The notes under the pieces were generated by a model. The model had not been told where the DNA came from. It saw nothing but the letters and a program-made list of their open reading frames with translations, and ran no database searches. Below are positions 32,141 through 36,344 of a stretch of 36,344 nucleotides of DNA, in pieces. The stretch spans positions 1 to 36,344 of the forward strand of contig NZ_JAENRY010000057.1 of the NCBI RefSeq assembly GCF_016612545.1. The letters run 5' to 3'. The DNA comes from Streptomyces sp. MBT65 (GTDB lineage: Bacteria; Actinomycetota; Actinomycetes; Streptomycetales; Streptomycetaceae). The translations under genes were made by a program, and so were the position numbers. Numbering within the stretch: position 1 is the first letter of the stretch; every line of letters starts with the position of its first letter.

Positions 32141-33175
32141 CTACACCGCCACGTACGTCACCGGATCGGTCCCCGTCACGACCTCCGCCTGCCCCAGCTT
32201 CACCAGGCGCCGCACATGCGCCTCCGCCTCGGACACCGCGATGTTCCGTGACTGGTAGGGGATTTGGGACCAGGGACGGTTCCACTCCATCCGCTCGGCG
32301 ACCTGCCAGGCGGTGAGCGGCTCCGACAGGAGGGCGAGCAGGCCGGTCAGCCGGTCCTCGTGGTGGGCGAGCAACTCCCGTACGCGGCCAGGTGCGTCGG
32401 TGAAGGTGTGCTGGTGGGCCGGGAGGACCTCCGCGGGGGCGAGACGGCCGATGCGCTCCAGGGAGTCGAGGTAGTCGCCGAGCGGATCGGCGATCGTGGT
32501 GTCGTCCGGGTCCTCGTACAGGCCGATGTGCGGAGTGATCTCGGGGAGCAGGTGGTCGCCGGAGAACAGGCGGCCGTGGCCCGGGAGTTGGGCCGGGTGG
32601 TCCTCCTCCAGGTGCAGGCAGACATGTCCGGGCGTGTGACCCGGGGTCCAGATCGCGCGCAGCCTGCGGCCCGCCAGGTCGAGGAGTTCACCGGGGACGA
32701 TCTCCCGGTCGGGCAGCGCGGGCGCGAGCCCCGGCACACTGCGCGGGCGGGCCGTGCGGAGCGGCGCGAGGTGCTCCTCGGGGGCACCGGCCGCCGTCAG
32801 CTTCGCGGTCATGTACGCCAGCCAGCGGCCCGGTTCGGTCGAACGGGCCCGCCGGACGATCGCCGTGTCCGCCGCGTGCATCGCCAGCCACGCCCCGGAC
32901 GCCTCGCGCACCCGCCCCGACAGGCCGTGGTGGTCGGGGTGATGGTGCGTGATGACCACGCCGTGCACCTCGCCGACCTCCGTACCGCAGGCCGCGAGCC
33001 CCTCGACCAGCGTGTCCCACGACGTCGGGTCGTCCCAGCCCGTGTCGACCAGGACCGGCCCGCGGTCGGTGTCGACCACGTAGACGAGGGTGGTCCCAAG
33101 TGGGTTGTCGGGGATGGGGACTTCGATGGAACGAACACCGCCGCCGTGGTCGTGGACCTGCCCCGTGGACGTCAT
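32141..33175 (-). CDS. MBL-fold metallo-hydrolase with C-terminal winged-helix-like tail
   Basis: A 344-residue metallo-beta-lactamase-fold hydrolase. The metal motif HHHPDHH is at residues 77-83 (HxHxDH as H77, H79, D81, H82). Further ligands are expected in TPGHTPGHVCLHL (His), FSGDHLL (Asp) and PAHQHTF (His), as in glyoxalase-II-type enzymes. The last ~70 residues (LLSEPLTAWQVAERMEWNRPW ... EAEAHVRRLVKLGQAEVV) look like the LACTB2-type winged-helix end. ATG 33175 has GGGGAG close upstream; ATG 33220 is possible. A TATAGT -10-like box (33208-33203) precedes it. It is divergent from an aldehyde dehydrogenase operon. Likely a thioester or lactone hydrolase; substrate unknown. Confidence 0.9.
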   Translation of the reverse strand: MTSTGQVHDHGGGVRSIEVPIPDNPLGTTLVYVVDTDRGPVLVDTGWDDPTSWDTLVEGLAACGTEVGEVHGVVITHHHPDHHGLSGRVREASGAWLAMHAADTAIVRRARSTEPGRWLAYMTAKLTAAGAPEEHLAPLRTARPRSVPGLAPALPDREIVPGELLDLAGRRLRAIWTPGHTPGHVCLHLEEDHPAQLPGHGRLFSGDHLLPEITPHIGLYEDPDDTTIADPLGDYLDSLERIGRLAPAEVLPAHQHTFTDAPGRVRELLAHHEDRLTGLLALLSEPLTAWQVAERMEWNRPWSQIPYQSRNIAVSEAEAHVRRLVKLGQAEVVTGTDPVTYVAV

Positions 33176-33202
33176 GGACTCCCCAATCGCCGCCTTCCGG
33201 CC

Positions 33203-33208
33203 ACTATA
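33203..33208 (-). promoter_or_regulatory. -10-like hexamer for the MBL gene
   Basis: TATAGT on the minus strand lies about 28 bases upstream of the MBL ATG. No good -35 was found at 16-18 bases, so an activator or another sigma factor may be needed. Confidence 0.35.
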
Positions 33209-33248
33209 CGTGGACTCCATCGACCGGAACTGGTATTCAGTCTTCGTA

Positions 33249-33265
33249 TCTGATGGAGCGTCAGA
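33249..33265. promoter_or_regulatory. Dyad in the MBL/aldehyde dehydrogenase divergent promoter
   Basis: TCTGATGGAGCGTCAGA has perfect 5-bp arms (TCTGA/TCAGA) with a 7-base centre. It lies 26 bases before the aldehyde dehydrogenase ATG and 73 before the MBL ATG, and is a candidate operator for a TetR- or similar-type regulator not encoded in this window. Confidence 0.5.
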
Positions 33266-33291
33266 CGGCGGTACCGGGGAGGCGTTCGGCC

Positions 33292-34749
<1,458 letters not shown>

Positions 34750-34756
34750 ACGGGCG

Positions 34757-34990
34757 ATGGGGGACCGCTGGCAGGTAGAGGTCGACCGCTCCATCTGCAT
34801 CGGCTCGGCCCAGTGCACCCACCAGGCCCCCGACCGCTTCCGCCTCGACTCGGCCATGCAGTCCCACCCGGTGGCCCCGGAGACCGACGCCAACGAGGAG
34901 ATCCTCGCGGCGGCGGAGGGGTGCCCGGTGGAGGCCATCATGATCACGCTGTTGGGGAGCGGGGAGCCGGTGTTCCCGCCGGAGGAGTGA
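34757..34990 (+). CDS. Three-cysteine ferredoxin ([3Fe-4S] type)
   Basis: A 77-residue ferredoxin with Cys14, Cys20 and Cys56-Pro (CIGSAQC ... GCP), the spacing of single-cluster [3Fe-4S]-type ferredoxins; the position that would bear a fourth Cys is Ala. It starts 7 bases after the aldehyde dehydrogenase and is co-transcribed. Such ferredoxins deliver electrons to P450 enzymes; the CYP125-like enzyme at 19527 is one possible client in this window, but that is inference. It is convergent with the TPR gene, 10 bases away. Confidence 0.9.
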   Translation: MGDRWQVEVDRSICIGSAQCTHQAPDRFRLDSAMQSHPVAPETDANEEILAAAEGCPVEAIMITLLGSGEPVFPPEE

Positions 34991-35000
34991 CAGTCCCGGC

Positions 35001-36344
35001 TCAGTTCCTTGGGCCGGTGACCGTGGCCAGCCGCGCCTTGACGGTGTCGGCCTCCGGCATGCCGTGTTCGGTGTACAGGGTGAGTGCGCGCTCGTAGTGC
35101 TGGACGGCGGTGTCGGTGTCGTCACGCGCGACGTGCGCCTCGGCCAACCCGGCGTGGGCGCGGGCCTGTTGGCCCGGGTTGCCGATGTCCTCGGCGATGG
35201 CGAGGGCGTCGGTGTGGTGGGTGAGGGCGTCGGCGGGGCGGCCGGAGGCGCGGGCGGCCTCGCCCAGGCCGTTGAGGGCTCTGGCCTCGCCGTCGCGGTC
35301 GCCGTTCTGGGCGTAGAGGGCGAGCGCCCGGCGGTGGTACTCGGCGGCCTGCGTGTGCCGGTCGCGCAGCGAGTGCACGATGCCGAGGCCGTGCAGTGCC
35401 CCGGCCTCGCCGTACCGGTCGCCGGCCTCCCGCATCAGCGCGAGGGCCTGCTCCTGGTGTCCGGCGGCCTCGTCGAGCCGGTCGAGCCGGGTCTCGACCG
35501 TGCCGAGGTCCATGAGCGCGTGCGCCTCCAGGTAGCGGTTGCCGGTGCGGCGCAGCAGCGTCAGGGACTGCTGGAGATGGTCGGCGGCCGGGCCGTAACG
35601 GCCCAACTGCCCCTCCACATGGGCGAGATTCTTGAGGGCGATCGACTCGCCCGACGTGTCCTCGACGCTCCGGTACAGCAGCAGCGCCTGTTCGAGGTAC
35701 TCGACGGCCGACCCGAACCGACCCAGCCGTTCGTCGACGAGGCCGAGGTTGACCAGCGCGCGGGCCTCACCGGTGGGGTCACCGGCCTGCCGGAACAGGG
35801 TCAACGCCTCCTGGAGATGCCGGCGGGCCGGTGGCCCGACTGGTAGTGGGCGGTCCCGATCCCGAGCAGCGCCCGGGCCTCGCCCGCCGGGTCGCCGATC
35901 AGCCGGGCGGCGTCCCGCGCGTGCCCGTGGATCGTGAGGCCGTCGGTGTGGTGACCGCTGATGAGATGCCGGTACAGGGTGAGCGAGAGCCGGATGGCGT
36001 GCGTGGGCCGCCCATGAGTGGCGGCGTGCGCGGACATCGCCGTCAGGCATGCCCGTTCGGCCCCCAGCCAGGCACGCGCGGCATCCGGATCGGACAGGTC
36101 GGGGACAGGGCCGGCGGTTTCGGGAGCGGCGGGACGCAAGTGGGCCTCGGCCGGGTGCAGTTGGTCCATGGCGGCGCCCGCGGTCGCGAGGTAGTGATCG
36201 AAGAGCCGGTCCAGCGCGGCCTCACGGTCCTCCGGGGAGTCCTGCGCGGAGGCGAGCCGGGCGGCGTAGGCGCGGAGGAGGTCGTGCATGCCGTAGCGGG
36301 GGGTGTTCGTGCGGTGGGCGAGTGGGGTGTGGGTGGGGGTCTGC
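35001..36344 (-). pseudogene. AfsR/NB-ARC-type TPR regulator, 3' part only, with apparent frameshift
   Basis: The gene enters from the right window edge and ends at TGA 35001-35003. From the edge, one frame reads HRTNTPRYGMHDLLRAYAARL then RLFDHYLATAGAAMDQLHPAEA, the post-NB-ARC region of AfsR/NB-ARC-TPR regulators, down to about GTAHYQSGHRPAG near 35820. The protein then continues in another frame (RRHLQEALTLFRQAGDPTGE) through seven or so TPRs of ~40 residues (AVEYLEQAL, AADHLQQSL, AAGHQEQAL, AAEYHRRAL, ALTHHTDAL, AVQHYERAL). Adding one base near 35818-35824 restores a continuous protein. Either a true frameshift mutation or a sequencing error. The N-terminal ATPase and any DNA-binding domain lie outside the window. 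Confidence 0.8.

Noticed and set aside
29037..32285. A 1082-codon open frame on the minus strand across the hydrolase and NB-ARC genes
   Set aside because: It is the antisense shadow of GC-rich genes. Composition is low-complexity (Gly/Arg/Val/Glu), there are no domains, and the plus-strand proteins have clear catalytic motifs.

Overview
The window is very GC-rich with strong third-position G/C bias. It carries TTA (bldA-type) codons, frequent GTG starts and several gene families typical of streptomycetes: WhiJ/AbaA-like regulators with DUF397, AfsR/NB-ARC-TPR regulators, MmyB-type XRE regulators, DUF2330 and GT87-PAP2. The source is almost certainly a Streptomyces chromosome, probably an arm or mixed-content region. 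There are no rRNA, tRNA or CRISPR features and no intact insertion sequence.

Layout from the left. Positions 1-431 hold C-rich tandem repeats. Next come a membrane-anchored peptidoglycan-binding protein (-) and a DHA2 drug exporter fused to a winged-helix domain (+), followed by a long compound inverted repeat (3747-3870). A GNAT/RibD-like pair (-) and a two-gene envelope/low-complexity operon (+) follow, then DUF1992, an FHA-like protein, an O-methyltransferase, a DUF2330 membrane protein and a GT87-PAP2 fusion.

Positions 11863-14384 hold the most interesting module. A small protein with a hydrophobic N-terminus and helical body is translationally coupled (ATGA overlap) to a NACHT STAND ATPase with membrane segments. 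The effector C-terminus and the NACHT N-terminus share a 24-residue motif (14 identities, VSxNTFxGPVAxQTG....QxN). This matches the logic of NLR/effector amyloid-signalling pairs (Bell-like effector plus BASS motif), a candidate abortive-infection or programmed-cell-death system.

Beside it lies a developmental-type module: an RsbW-like ATPase divergent from a TTA-containing XRE/DUF5753 regulator that overlaps a DUF397 gene, with a perfect dyad in the shared promoter. A divergent SDR/LysR pair with a T-N11-A box follows. Then comes a FadA5-like thiolase divergent from a CYP125-like P450 (cholesterol side-chain enzymes), with a KstR-like palindrome between them. TerD, YoaK/DUF1275 and a secreted SLT-type lytic transglycosylase come next.

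Positions 23091-25171 carry an alpha/beta hydrolase, a TetR regulator and an SRPBCC gene, with a well-formed promoter and a 19-bp operator. A broken recombinase remnant and a GluB-like binding protein follow. An MmyB-type regulator coupled to an unknown tandem-repeat beta protein is divergent from a second alpha/beta hydrolase. An NB-ARC-TPR ATPase without HTH, an MBL-fold hydrolase, an aldehyde dehydrogenase and a three-cysteine ferredoxin lead to the right edge, where an AfsR/NB-ARC-type TPR gene is cut by the window and carries an apparent frameshift. All assignments rest on reading the sequence and translations; no database search was run.
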